The position numbers and the translations under genes were made by a program. Shown here one piece after another: positions 52,379 through 60,909 of a DNA stretch of 64,000 nt (positions are counted from its first letter, which is position 1; the number at the start of each line of letters is the position of its first letter). The DNA comes from Ornithinimicrobium ciconiae (lineage in GTDB: Bacteria > Actinomycetota > Actinomycetes > Actinomycetales > Dermatophilaceae), in contig NZ_CP041616.1 in NCBI RefSeq assembly GCF_007197575.1, positions 3,534,001 to 3,598,000 of the forward strand, in the 5' to 3' direction. The notes beneath the pieces are model-generated. The model ran no database searches and was not told the origin of the DNA. It saw nothing but the letters and a program-made list of their open reading frames with translations.

Positions 52379-54175
52379 TCAGCGGACGTAGTCACCCGGG
52401 GCGTCCGTCAGCGGTGGGTGCTTCTCACTGCCGAGCTGGGGCGGGTCGACCAGCTTGCCGGCGCGCTTCGTGGCCCAGGTGACCCAGTCCTCCCACCAGG
52501 TGCCTGGCGTGCGGGTCGCCGACCCACGCCAGGACTCGGCGGTGCCGGTCGTGCTGTCCTTGCCTGCCGGCAGCGCCTCATACCAGGCCTTGGGGCCGGG
52601 CGGGTTGACCACACCAGCGATGTGCCCGCCATTACTCAGCACATAGCGCACCTTGCCCCCGGTCAGTCCGGTCACCGCGAAGGACGAGGTCCACGGCACG
52701 ATGTGGTCGTTGATGGCACCGACGACATAGAGGTCGACCTTGACGTTCTTGAGGTCTAGCCGCTCGCCACCGAGCTCGTAGTCGCCGCGGGCCAGCCGGT
52801 TCTGACCATAGAGCGCCTCAAGATACTCGGTGTGCATGGTGGCCGGCATCCGGACGGAGTCGGCATTCCAGACCAGCACGTCGAAGGCTGGGGACTTATC
52901 CCCCATGAGCCACCGGCCGGGAACATAGCGGAAGACCAGGTCTCGCGCCCGGAGCAGGTCGAAGGTCGTCGACATGTCCTTGGCCGGCAGCACACCGCCG
53001 CGGTCCGCCATCCGTGCCCTCATCCGCTTGAGGGTCTGGTCGTCGGTGAAGATGCCCAGCTCGCCCGGCTCGGAGTAGTCGATGAGGGTGTTGAGCGTCG
53101 TCAACGAGTTGACCCGCTTGTCGCCCTTGGCCGTGAGGTTGGCCACTCCCATCGTCGCCATCGCACCACCGAGGCACAGGCCCATGACGTCGATCTTGGG
53201 TGCCCCGGTGATCTCCTCGACGACGTCCAGGGCCGTCAGCACACCCTGCGCGAGATAGTCATCCATCGTCAGGTGGCTGAGTTCCACCCCCGGGTCGCGA
53301 TAGCTGATCATGAAGACGGTGCGATTGTGGGTGAGCATCCACTCCACCAGGCTGCGGCCGGGGGCGAGGTCCATCACATAGAACTTGTTGATCCACGGCG
53401 GACTGCACAGGATCGGGACCGCGTGCACCTGCTCGGTCTGCGGAGCGTACTGGATGAGCTCGATCAAGTCGTTGCGGAAGACCACCTTGCCGGGGGTCGC
53501 AGCCAGGTTGTCGCCGAGTTCGAACCCGGAACTGTCGACCTGCTCCGGGATCCCCCCTCGTTCGACATAGTCCTCCAGCATGTTGGCCGCCCCCTTCACC
53601 AGGGACTGGCCGCCGGTCTGGAAGGCCCTGATCAGCGCCTCGGGGTTGGTCGCGGGGAAGTTTGTGGGCGACAGCGCCTCCGTTGCCAACCGGACCAGGA
53701 AGGCCGCCTTGCGGTCATTGAGGTCATCCGGGTCACCGCTGGAGCCGGCCTTGAGCACGTCCTCAGCAAACCGGCACGCCAGCTGATAGGTCTGCTGCAG
53801 CGCGAAGAAGGCGGCGTTGTCGCTCCAGGTGCGTTCGGTGAACCGTCGATCGCCGGGCTCGGGGGCAAGGACTGGCTCCGTGGCCACCCCGACGGCCTTG
53901 GCGGTGGTGGCCATCTGCAGCTGGACCATGCCCTGGCCCAGCCGGGCGTAGGCGTTGAACATCGCCAACGGGCTCTTCAGCGCACGCTGGAGGACCGTGA
54001 CGGTCGCCGGGACCAGCCCGAGCGGGTCGTTCTTGCCCAGGAACTCAATGACCGGAGCCATCGCCTCCACGAGCCGTGGGTCAGGCGTGGTCGCCTTCTG
54101 CGTCATCAGCCGCAGCAACGAGGCGCCGGGCACCGACAAGGATTCGCCTGCACCGGACATTCCAGGGATAGACAT
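52379..54175 (-). CDS. phaC: Class I poly(3-hydroxyalkanoate) synthase
   Basis: Polymerises (R)-3-hydroxyacyl-CoA into PHA at the granule surface. The 598-residue protein has an N-terminal domain (to about 240) and a catalytic domain with Cys334 in GLCLGGAMA, Asp490 in GAINDHIVPW and His518 in SNGGHIAGVVNPP. It also has PPWINKFYVMDL and the YRDP segment typical of class I enzymes. Its length (about 590-600) fits class I or II acting without PhaE/PhaR subunits. The ATG at 54175 is two bases after the phaJ stop, with AGAAGG inside phaJ, so the two are cotranscribed and coupled. Confidence 0.95.
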   Translation of the reverse strand: MSIPGMSGAGESLSVPGASLLRLMTQKATTPDPRLVEAMAPVIEFLGKNDPLGLVPATVTVLQRALKSPLAMFNAYARLGQGMVQLQMATTAKAVGVATEPVLAPEPGDRRFTERTWSDNAAFFALQQTYQLACRFAEDVLKAGSSGDPDDLNDRKAAFLVRLATEALSPTNFPATNPEALIRAFQTGGQSLVKGAANMLEDYVERGGIPEQVDSSGFELGDNLAATPGKVVFRNDLIELIQYAPQTEQVHAVPILCSPPWINKFYVMDLAPGRSLVEWMLTHNRTVFMISYRDPGVELSHLTMDDYLAQGVLTALDVVEEITGAPKIDVMGLCLGGAMATMGVANLTAKGDKRVNSLTTLNTLIDYSEPGELGIFTDDQTLKRMRARMADRGGVLPAKDMSTTFDLLRARDLVFRYVPGRWLMGDKSPAFDVLVWNADSVRMPATMHTEYLEALYGQNRLARGDYELGGERLDLKNVKVDLYVVGAINDHIVPWTSSFAVTGLTGGKVRYVLSNGGHIAGVVNPPGPKAWYEALPAGKDSTTGTAESWRGSATRTPGTWWEDWVTWATKRAGKLVDPPQLGSEKHPPLTDAPGDYVR

Positions 54176-54177
54176 GG

Positions 54178-54669
54178 TCACGAACCTTCTGAACTGAGAT
54201 AACGGAAGAGCACCTCGGCGACGCAACAGGGCCGGGAGGCTCCGGGGAGGCTGATCGTGGCGGTGTAGGCCAGCTGGTGTCCGCCACGCACGGGTGAGAC
54301 GTCGGTGACCTCAACGGTCATCACCAGCTCGGACCCGACCGGAACCGGTGTGATGAACCGGACCTTGTTGAGTCCGTAGTTGACGACGCTGTCGGCGTCA
54401 CTGACCTCGAGCACATCCCACAGCATCACGGTCTGCAGTGCGAGCGTCAGATAGCCGTGCGCAATGGTACCGCCGAACGGGCCGCGGGCAGCCCGCTCGA
54501 GATCGGTGTGCAGCCACTGCCGGTCACCGCTTGCCTCGGCGAACGCATCGATGCGCTCCTGGGTGACCACGATCGGTCGGGACGGTCCGAGCTGCTGCCC
54601 CACCAGATCCGGCAGATCTGCCAGGAATACCGTGCGCTGACCAGGGACAACCTCGTGCGTGCTCGACAT
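54178..54669 (-). CDS. phaJ: MaoC-like (R)-specific enoyl-CoA hydratase
   Basis: Hydrates enoyl-CoA from beta-oxidation to (R)-3-hydroxyacyl-CoA, feeding PHA synthase. The 163-residue hot-dog-fold protein has the hydratase motif with Asp and His in FAEASGDRQWLHTD, followed by GPFGGTIAHGYLTLAL. The ATG at 54669 has AAGGCAGGAC upstream. It is the first gene of the phaJ-phaC operon and is divergent from the XRE regulator. A pure dehydratase of another pathway cannot be excluded, but the neighbours favour PhaJ. Confidence 0.88.
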   Translation of the reverse strand: MSSTHEVVPGQRTVFLADLPDLVGQQLGPSRPIVVTQERIDAFAEASGDRQWLHTDLERAARGPFGGTIAHGYLTLALQTVMLWDVLEVSDADSVVNYGLNKVRFITPVPVGSELVMTVEVTDVSPVRGGHQLAYTATISLPGASRPCCVAEVLFRYLSSEGS

Positions 54670-54724
54670 CTCGTCCTGCCTTCCCGCCTCGGACCGATAT
54701 AACCTCACACTAGCCCCCAGCCAT

Positions 54725-54736
54725 TACCCTGGGTCG
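54725..54736 (+). promoter_or_regulatory. Leaderless promoter of the XRE regulator gene
   Basis: TACCCT (54725-54730) fits the TANNNT -10 consensus and is followed by exactly six bases and then the ATG at 54737, with no Shine-Dalgarno site. CCCAG (54716) and CTGGG (54729) form a 5+5 inverted repeat over the -10 element. This repeats the layout seen at ramB. A second possible -10, TATAAC, lies at 54698-54703. Confidence 0.5.
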
Positions 54737-55087
54737 ATGACCTCCATCCCCTCCTCCCTCGGCGCGCTGATCCGTCAGCAGCGCGAGCTGGCTGCGCTGC
54801 CGATGCGCCAGCTGGCCACGATGGCGGGGATCTCGGGCCCTTACCTGTCCCAGATCGAGAACGGTCTGCGCACCCCGAGCGACCAGGTCCTGCGGAGCCT
54901 GGCGACCATCCTCGGCATCGACCCCGACGAGTTAGTCGAGGAGACCCGCACCACCGATGAGCTGGAGGCTGGCCGTCGACGCACGCGCGCGGCGCTCCAG
55001 GAGGACCCCAACTTGACTCCCGCGCAGAAGCGCACCGTGCTCGACGTCTACGCCGCCCTGGTGGGCACCGGCGCAGCCGAGGACTGA
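54737..55087 (+). CDS. XRE-family regulator next to phaJC
   Basis: A 116-residue DNA-binding protein with a helix-turn-helix (about 10-65: ALIRQQRELAALPMRQLATMAGISGPYLSQIENGLRTPSDQVLRSLATILGI) and a short helical C-terminus (ELEAGRRRTRAALQ..LTPAQKRTVLDVYAALV). Comparable small XRE proteins lie beside PHA genes in other actinobacteria and probably play the role of PhaR. It is divergent from phaJ. The only unusual feature is the absence of a ribosome-binding site. Confidence 0.8.
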   Translation: MTSIPSSLGALIRQQRELAALPMRQLATMAGISGPYLSQIENGLRTPSDQVLRSLATILGIDPDELVEETRTTDELEAGRRRTRAALQEDPNLTPAQKRTVLDVYAALVGTGAAED

Positions 55088-55092
55088 CCAGG

Positions 55093-55977
55093 TCAGGTCC
55101 TCAGTCGCTGCTGCAGCGCTTCGTGCAGCACGAGCGAACCGGCAACCGCGGCGTTCAGCGAGCTGGCCGACCCGACCATCGGGATGCTCACCAGGTGGTC
55201 ACACGCCTCCCGCCAGGCCCGGGTGAGGCCTCGGGTCTCGTTGCCGATCACCAGCACGGTCGGCAGGGTCAGATCCACCTCGCGCACCGGGACGTCACCG
55301 GCCTCGTCCAGCCCGACGACCTGCCACTGTTCGCGCGCGCTCAACCCACCGGGACTGCCCGCCGCATCGCCGGCACCCACCACCGCCTGGGCCGGCTGTG
55401 CGATCCAGGCCAGCAGCTCGACGTGCGAGGGCACCCGCACCACCGGCACCGTCAGCATCGAGCCGGTGCTGGCGCGCACGCACCGCGGGTCATAGGGATC
55501 GGCCGCGTGACCGGTCACCACCACCCCGCTGCCACCGAAGGCATCGACCGAGCGGGTCAGCGTGCCGATGTTGCCGGGACTGCCCGGCCGGTCAAAGACC
55601 GTCACCAGCGGCACCCGGGCCGGCGTCTGCAGCCTGTCCAGATCGTCCGGGGGCAGCTCGAGCACGGCCAGCAACTCCGGGGTGGCCTCCTGCTTCCCGC
55701 CGAGCTCAGCCATCAGCTCGGGGGTGAGTATGCCGTGCAGCCCGGCCGCGGTCTGCTCCCACACTCCCTGAGCCCAGTCCGACAACGGGGCGTCTCCGCG
55801 CAGCAGGGCACGCACCGGCCACTGGCGCTCCAGGGCCAGGGTCAGCGGGCGCACCCCCTGGACGAGGAACTCCCGGTGGCGGTTGCGCTTGGTCCGGTTG
55901 CCGAGCAGCGACTGCCACTGCTGGAAGGTGGCGTTGCGGGTGCTGATGCGCACGTGGCGCCGCTGGTCGGCGCTCAC
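55093..55977 (-). CDS. TrmH/SpoU-family RNA 2'-O-methyltransferase
   Basis: A SPOUT-fold methyltransferase modifying tRNA or rRNA ribose. The 294-residue protein has an N-terminal substrate-binding domain (FLVQGVRPLTLALE), motif 1 VFDRPGSPGNIGTLTRSVDAFGGSGVVV, motif 2 LVIGNETRGLTRAW and motif 3 IPMVGSASSLNAAVAGSLVLHEA, which form the trefoil-knot SAM site. The start is GTG at 55977, overlapping the mazG stop by 4 bases. The target nucleotide is not predictable. Confidence 0.9.
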   Translation of the reverse strand: MSADQRRHVRISTRNATFQQWQSLLGNRTKRNRHREFLVQGVRPLTLALERQWPVRALLRGDAPLSDWAQGVWEQTAAGLHGILTPELMAELGGKQEATPELLAVLELPPDDLDRLQTPARVPLVTVFDRPGSPGNIGTLTRSVDAFGGSGVVVTGHAADPYDPRCVRASTGSMLTVPVVRVPSHVELLAWIAQPAQAVVGAGDAAGSPGGLSAREQWQVVGLDEAGDVPVREVDLTLPTVLVIGNETRGLTRAWREACDHLVSIPMVGSASSLNAAVAGSLVLHEALQQRLRT

Positions 55978-57056
55978 GGCGAGGGTGTGTCGAGGTCTGC
56001 GGCTCGCAGGTCACGCAGCAGGGCACGCAGCGCGGCCGACGGGTCGACCCCGAGCGCACGGGCGTCCAGCACGACCTCAAACAGTCGCGCCGCGACGACA
56101 GAGTCCTCCCCCGCAGTCACCGGCACTCCTGCGGTCGCCGACTCGCCCGAAGCCACCGACTCCCCGGCGGCCGACCCACCCACGAGTCGCCGATCCACCT
56201 CGGCTCGCAGCCACTGGCCCAGACCGGCCCGCTCCAGGCGGGTGGTGACCTTGACGGCGCGGGCGAGATCCGGCATACCAGCCGGGATGCCGTCCAGGGG
56301 GTGCTCGCGGTCCGGCTTCTCGGCGGCCTTGAGCTCCTCCCAGTTGGCCTCCACCGCAGCGGCATCGGCGGCATCCACGTCGCCGAAGACGTGCGGGTGC
56401 CGGTGGACGAGCTTGTCGACCAGGCGGGCACTGACGTCGTCGATGTCGAACCCGTCCTCCCGCTCGGCGGCGATCCGGGCGTGGAAGACGACCTGCAGCA
56501 GCACGTCGCCGAGCTCCTCCAGGATGTGTTCGTCATCCCCGGACTCGATCGCCTCGACCGCCTCGTGGGCCTCCTCGACGAGATAGGGGACCAGGCTCTG
56601 ATGGGTCTGCTCGGCGTCCCACGGACAGCCGGAGGGTGAGCGCAACCGGTCCATCACCGTGATGACGTCGAGCAGCCGGGCACCGGGCTGGTCCCAGGAC
56701 CCGACCAACACCTCCACTTCGGGGGTGGCCGCCCCACCGCGGCGGGTGGCCTCGGTCGCGAGCGCCTCCGTGAGCCCCGGGTCACCATCGGGCGACCCGA
56801 TCCACACGACGGGACTCTGGTCGGCACGTTCCAGCAGCTCTCGCGCGAGCGCGCGTGGGTCGCCCTCAGCGACGCTCACCGCCGGGCCGGCGGCCGAGAT
56901 GGCACGGGGCTGCGGGTCCGCGAGGGACCGGGCCAGCACCGCGCTGGCTTCCTCCAGACGCCGCCATGCCTCGCGGGAGAGGAGCCCGGGGGCCAGCCGA
57001 GGGGTGGTCAGCAGCAGGCTGAGGCGTCCGGTGCTCGGTCCCGGCGACCACGCCAT
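55974..57056 (-). CDS. mazG: Nucleoside triphosphate pyrophosphohydrolase MazG
   Basis: Hydrolyses NTPs and aberrant nucleotides to monophosphates, a housecleaning function. The 360-residue protein has an actinobacteria-type N-terminal extension (1 to about 130). The MazG core follows with DRLRSPSGCPWDAEQTHQSL and the metal motif VEEAHEAVEAIESGDDEHILEELGDVLLQVVFHA, then a second partial core (about 225-300) and a Ser/Ala-rich linker. The ATG at 57056 is chosen from family fit. The stop is coupled to the TrmH gene. Confidence 0.93.
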   Translation of the reverse strand: MAWSPGPSTGRLSLLLTTPRLAPGLLSREAWRRLEEASAVLARSLADPQPRAISAAGPAVSVAEGDPRALARELLERADQSPVVWIGSPDGDPGLTEALATEATRRGGAATPEVEVLVGSWDQPGARLLDVITVMDRLRSPSGCPWDAEQTHQSLVPYLVEEAHEAVEAIESGDDEHILEELGDVLLQVVFHARIAAEREDGFDIDDVSARLVDKLVHRHPHVFGDVDAADAAAVEANWEELKAAEKPDREHPLDGIPAGMPDLARAVKVTTRLERAGLGQWLRAEVDRRLVGGSAAGESVASGESATAGVPVTAGEDSVVAARLFEVVLDARALGVDPSAALRALLRDLRAADLDTPSP

Positions 57057-57112
57057 AGCGTCACCCCTCGCTGGCCCGGCACCGGGCACAGCGCTCAGTC
57101 CGGCAGCAGCGC

Positions 57113-57667
57113 TCAGTTCTGCGCCCCGGTGGTGACCTCGGTGATCCAGGCCGGCGTCTGGGCGATGATCTGGCCCACGGAGTCGTCCCACCCGCCGAAG
57201 CGGGGGTTGACTGCGACCTCCATGTCGTCAACGGGCGGCAGACCGCCCACGCCCTGCAGGTGGCTGACTGCACGGAACAGGTCCACCAGCCCGTCGCTGG
57301 GCTCGTCGACGCCGCCGCCCTGCAACTGGGCGACGAGCTGTGAGTCGGGAATCGGCGGGAGGCCCGCCTCGGTGTAGGCAGCCTCGGCGGCCTCGCCGTA
57401 GATCAGCAGCGTGAGTGTGTCGCTGGATGTCATCGGGCTGACCGGCAGCGAGTTGAACTGCTCCGTGGCCTCCTGCACCTCCGCGACGGAGATCTGTCGG
57501 CCGTCCACGACGGCGGCGACTCCGGAGGGCACCTCCCCGGCGCAGCCGGAGAGCGCCAGGGCACCGACCGCGACGGCGGCGAGCGCGGGGGCGAAGCGGG
57601 CTGCACGGGTGCCCGCGCGCCCGGAACGGGTCAGGGAAGTTGCTGTCATCCTCACGGCACCCATCAT
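57113..57667 (-). CDS. SurA-N-like lipoprotein (putative periplasmic-type chaperone)
   Basis: A 184-residue protein with a signal and lipobox LALSGC, followed by a SurA N-terminal-like segment: PSGVAAVVDGRQISVAEVQEATEQFN, then helices. No PPIase domain is present. It resembles small lipoproteins next to mazG in related actinobacteria, e.g. the lpqU-like position between mazG and eno in Mycobacterium. The ATG at 57667 has GAGGTGG upstream; ATG 57664 or 57649 are alternatives. Confidence 0.75.
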   Translation of the reverse strand: MMGAVRMTATSLTRSGRAGTRAARFAPALAAVAVGALALSGCAGEVPSGVAAVVDGRQISVAEVQEATEQFNSLPVSPMTSSDTLTLLIYGEAAEAAYTEAGLPPIPDSQLVAQLQGGGVDEPSDGLVDLFRAVSHLQGVGGLPPVDDMEVAVNPRFGGWDDSVGQIIAQTPAWITEVTTGAQN

Positions 57668-57679
57668 GTCACCACCTCA

Positions 57680-59332
57680 TCACGCGCTGCTGACGACATC
57701 CCGGCGCCTGAATCCCACGACCCCCAGCACCAGCAGGGCCAGGGCGACGGCCAAGAGCAGGATCAGCACGGACCAATCCACCGTCTCCGCCGGAAGCCGC
57801 GGTGTCAGGTTGAAGGGCGAGAGGTCACGCACCTGCTCCGGGATCCTGAGCAGCTCGCCCAGCCAGCCGAGCACGAAACACCCTGCGATGACCACCCAGG
57901 TCAGCACGCCCAGCCGGGGCGCCCAGCCGTAGAGCGCGGTGGCGAGCCCACCAATCACACCGAGCGCGGGCAGGTAGGCCAGGGCCGCACCGATGAGCTC
58001 CCCGGTGCGCGCGGCCGAGCCGCTGGCCACGGCGTCGGAGACAGCCACCCCCGCCCCCGCAGCGGTCAGGACCAGCACGGAGCCGAGCATGCTGACGGTC
58101 AGCCAGCCGAGCAGCCAGGCTGTCCGCGGCGTGCGGGTGGACAGGGCGAGCTCGGTCCGGCCGGCCCCCTCCTCGCCCCTCAGGCGGTGCACCGAGGAGG
58201 CGGTGAAGCAGGAGACGATCAGGACCAGGATCAGCATGATGAGACCGAAGTAGGCGGCGATCAGATCCTCCCCGCTCGCACCACCCAGGACCTCCGAGAG
58301 GGTCGGGTTGTCCTCCACCATGGTGCTGATCTCGTTGCCGAAGGACCCGAAGGTCAGGCCGGTGAGGAAGAGTCCGACGCTCCACCAGAACAGCGTGGCC
58401 CGCTGCTGCACGAGCGCCAGGCCCGCTGCCGAGGAGAGCACCGCCGAGGCTCGTGGGGGGCCCGGCCGGGTCGCCACCAGCCCGGCGCCGACATCTCGGC
58501 GCCGGGTGAGCAGGGCCGCGACCATGATCAGCACGGCGGTCAGCGCCACGGGCAGCACCAGTGGCCACCACCGCTGGTCTCCAAAGGCGTGCACCGCCTG
58601 CACCCAGCCCACCGGTGAGAGCCAGGAGGCGCCGTTGTCGCGCACGTCCCCGAGGGAGCGCAGGGCCCACGCGACACCGAGGACGGCGACCGCCAGGCCG
58701 AGGGTGGCACGGGCATGCTCGCTCACCTGTGCCGTCACGGCACTCACCGCGACGAACACCAGCCCCAGGCAGGCCGTGGCCGCGCCGAACAGCAGCGACC
58801 CGTCGGCCGGCAGCCCCAGCCCGATGAGGCTCAGGGCGATCAGGGCACCGACCAGCATGCTGGCCGCTCCGACGACGATCAGCGCCGCCGCGAGCGGTGC
58901 ATGCCGGCCGAGCACCCCGGCCCGCAGCAGCTCGGTGCGCCCGGCCTCCTCCTCCGCGCGGGTGTGCCGCACCGTCAGGAAGATCGCCATCAGCGCGATG
59001 CCCACCAGCGAGGTCAGGTTGATCTCAAAGAGCGTGATGCCCCCGACGGTGTCCAGCGCCTGCGGTGGGCCGCTCATCACGATGGCTGCCGGGCTGCTGC
59101 TCACCGTCGCGGCGTAGCCCGCCCGCAGCTCGGGGGTGTCATAGAAACCCTGCACGGCAGACGCCGAGGCCGCCACGATGCCGACGATGCCGAGGATCCA
59201 CAGGGGCAGGTGCAGCCGGTCGAGGCGCAGGAACAGCCGAACCAGCTCGCCGGTGCCCGTCAGGCCCGAGGCCCGCTCCGTGGAGTCGGCGCCGTGACTG
59301 CGGACCTGCTTCGAGGAGGTCTGCGTAGTCAC
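57680..59332 (-). CDS. ABC exporter permease (antibiotic-efflux type)
   Basis: A 550-residue membrane protein with about twelve predicted helices in two similar halves; each half has an [12 protein letters not shown] / [13 protein letters not shown] cytoplasmic motif, showing an internal duplication. This is the architecture of actinobacterial drug or polyketide ABC exporters paired with a single ATPase. The start GTG 59332 overlaps the ATPase stop by 4 bases. The substrate is unknown; the divergent GbsR/MarR regulator suggests induction by a toxic compound. Confidence 0.87.
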   Translation of the reverse strand: MTTQTSSKQVRSHGADSTERASGLTGTGELVRLFLRLDRLHLPLWILGIVGIVAASASAVQGFYDTPELRAGYAATVSSSPAAIVMSGPPQALDTVGGITLFEINLTSLVGIALMAIFLTVRHTRAEEEAGRTELLRAGVLGRHAPLAAALIVVGAASMLVGALIALSLIGLGLPADGSLLFGAATACLGLVFVAVSAVTAQVSEHARATLGLAVAVLGVAWALRSLGDVRDNGASWLSPVGWVQAVHAFGDQRWWPLVLPVALTAVLIMVAALLTRRRDVGAGLVATRPGPPRASAVLSSAAGLALVQQRATLFWWSVGLFLTGLTFGSFGNEISTMVEDNPTLSEVLGGASGEDLIAAYFGLIMLILVLIVSCFTASSVHRLRGEEGAGRTELALSTRTPRTAWLLGWLTVSMLGSVLVLTAAGAGVAVSDAVASGSAARTGELIGAALAYLPALGVIGGLATALYGWAPRLGVLTWVVIAGCFVLGWLGELLRIPEQVRDLSPFNLTPRLPAETVDWSVLILLLAVALALLVLGVVGFRRRDVVSSA

Positions 59333-60285
59333 CGGTCCGCTCCCGCCCCACCGCTGCCGGACGCGGGTCCACCGCGCTCAGTCTCGTCGTCCTGCGGAGG
59401 CAGGCGGTCGCCATACTGCTTGAGGAAGAGCTCCTCGAGCGTCGGCGGGTGAGCCTGCAGGGAGCGGATGCCCAGCTCAGACAGGTGCGCGATCGCCTCA
59501 TCGAGGTGATCGGTGTCCACCTTGAAGGTGACCCGGCCGTCGGTGCGCTGCAGGTCGCTCACCCCGGCGATGGTGCCCAGGCCATCGGCCGGCCGCCCGG
59601 TCTCTGCGGTGACGGTGGTGCTGGTGAGATGGCGCAGGTCGGCCAGCGTGCCGCTCTGCACCGAGACGCCGGCCCGGATGATCGAGACCCGGTCGCAGAG
59701 GGCTTCGACCTCAGCGAGGATGTGACTGCTCAGCAAGACCGTGCGCCCGTCGTCCTTGGCGCGGAGGATCCAGGTCTGGAAGACCTCCTCCATGAGCGGG
59801 TCCAGGCCGTTGGTCGGCTCGTCCAGGATGAGCAGATCGGCGTCGGAGGCGAGCGCTGCGACGAGGGCGACCTTCTGCCGGTTGCCCTTGGAGTAGGTCC
59901 GGCTCTTCTTGGTCGGGTCGAGCTCGAAGTCGTCCAGCAACTCGGCGCGCCGGCTCTCGTTGAGTCCCCCGCGCAGCCGGCCGATCAGGTCGATGACCTC
60001 GCCGCCGGTCAGGCCGGGCCACAGGGCCACGTCTCCGGGGACATAGGCCAGCTGCCGGTGCAGGCGGGCCGCGTCACGCCACGGGTCGCCGCCGAGCAGA
60101 CTGACGCGCCCCCCGTCGGGACGGAGCAGCCCCAGCAGCACCCGGATGGTCGTTGACTTGCCCGAACCGTTGGGTCCCAGGAAGCCGTGCACCTCCCCCT
60201 GCGCCACGGACAGGTCGAGTCCGTCGAGCGCCTGGGTCGAGCCGAAGGACTTGTGCAGCTGGTCCACGACAATGGGATTGTCCAT
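59329..60285 (-). CDS. ABC exporter ATP-binding protein
   Basis: A 318-residue ATPase with Walker [11 protein letters not shown]-loop around [10 protein letters not shown], signature [15 protein letters not shown], Walker [14 protein letters not shown] and an H-loop in [14 protein letters not shown]. The signature reads SKGNRQ instead of LSGGQ, as in many DrrA/CcmA-like exporters. A C-terminal extension (about 225-318) is typical. It is the first gene of a two-gene operon with the permease and is divergent from the regulator. Confidence 0.93.
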   Translation of the reverse strand: MDNPIVVDQLHKSFGSTQALDGLDLSVAQGEVHGFLGPNGSGKSTTIRVLLGLLRPDGGRVSLLGGDPWRDAARLHRQLAYVPGDVALWPGLTGGEVIDLIGRLRGGLNESRRAELLDDFELDPTKKSRTYSKGNRQKVALVAALASDADLLILDEPTNGLDPLMEEVFQTWILRAKDDGRTVLLSSHILAEVEALCDRVSIIRAGVSVQSGTLADLRHLTSTTVTAETGRPADGLGTIAGVSDLQRTDGRVTFKVDTDHLDEAIAHLSELGIRSLQAHPPTLEELFLKQYGDRLPPQDDETERGGPASGSGGAGADR

Positions 60286-60304
60286 GAGTTAGAATCTACA
60301 GGAT

Positions 60305-60322
60305 ATTCACGATCTTGTGAAT
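60305..60322. promoter_or_regulatory. Operator in the ABC exporter/GbsR spacer
   Basis: ATTCAC-GATCTT-GTGAAT is a perfect 6+6 inverted repeat in the 63-base divergent spacer, nested in a wider weak symmetry with TTAGA and TCTAA on either side. The A/T-rich site lies 20 bases upstream of the ATPase ATG and 26 bases before the regulator ATG, so one bound dimer could control both. The exporter's own -10 region must overlap it. Confidence 0.75.
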
Positions 60323-60348
60323 CTAATAAACTCCAGGAGGGCGGTGCG

Positions 60349-60909
60349 ATGTCCGACGAGACGGCGTCCCGGCAGTTCACCCGAGAGCAGCTGGCCTATG
60401 TCGAGGACCTCGCGGCGACCATCACGGCCTCCGGGGTCCAGCGGATGCCCTCTCGCGTCTATGCCGCGATCCTGGTCAGCGAGCAGGGCAGCATGACCGC
60501 AGCAGAGCTGGCGGCAGCGCTGCAGATCAGCCCCGCGGCCGTCTCCTCGGCCGTGCGCTGGCTCGCCCAGATCGGGATGATCTCCCGGCGCACCGTGCCC
60601 GGCACCCGCCGGGAGCAGTATGTCGTGGACAGCGACTCCCTGATCCGGCTGCTGGCGCAGGACACCAACTCGCTGCACGCCTGGATTGTCGGCTTCGGCC
60701 GGGGCCTGGCCGTCGTGGAGCCGGGGGGCGAGGCGGCCCGCCGGCTGACCGACCTGCAGGAGTTCTTCGCCTTCCTCCTGGAGGAGATGGACGGGGTCAT
60801 GCAGCGCTGGTATGCGCGCCGCGGTCAGGCCACCCCACTGCCGTCCGCTGACCCGTCACCCATCGACCCGGGGCCCGCCACGCCGAGCCGCTCGGCGAGG
60901 AAGCGGTAG
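60349..60909 (+). CDS. GbsR/MarR-family transcription regulator
   Basis: A 186-residue winged-helix protein: an N-terminal helix, the HTH GSMTAAELAAALQISPAAVSSAVRWLAQIG followed by the wing IGMISRRTVPGTRREQYVV, then a helical dimer region (SLHAWIVGFGRGLAVVEPGGEAARRLTDLQEFFAFLLEEMDGV). The fold and LAQIGMISRRTVPGTRRE motif fit GbsR-type MarR regulators. The ATG at 60349 follows AGGAGG. It is divergent from the ABC exporter, its probable target. Its last 85 bases overlap the convergent peptidase gene. Confidence 0.9.
   Translation: MSDETASRQFTREQLAYVEDLAATITASGVQRMPSRVYAAILVSEQGSMTAAELAAALQISPAAVSSAVRWLAQIGMISRRTVPGTRREQYVVDSDSLIRLLAQDTNSLHAWIVGFGRGLAVVEPGGEAARRLTDLQEFFAFLLEEMDGVMQRWYARRGQATPLPSADPSPIDPGPATPSRSARKR

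Noticed and set aside
55093..57056. Idea that trmH is part of the PHA system
   Set aside because: It overlaps mazG by 4 bases and has a normal SPOUT methyltransferase sequence, so it belongs to the housekeeping run rather than to the PHA genes.
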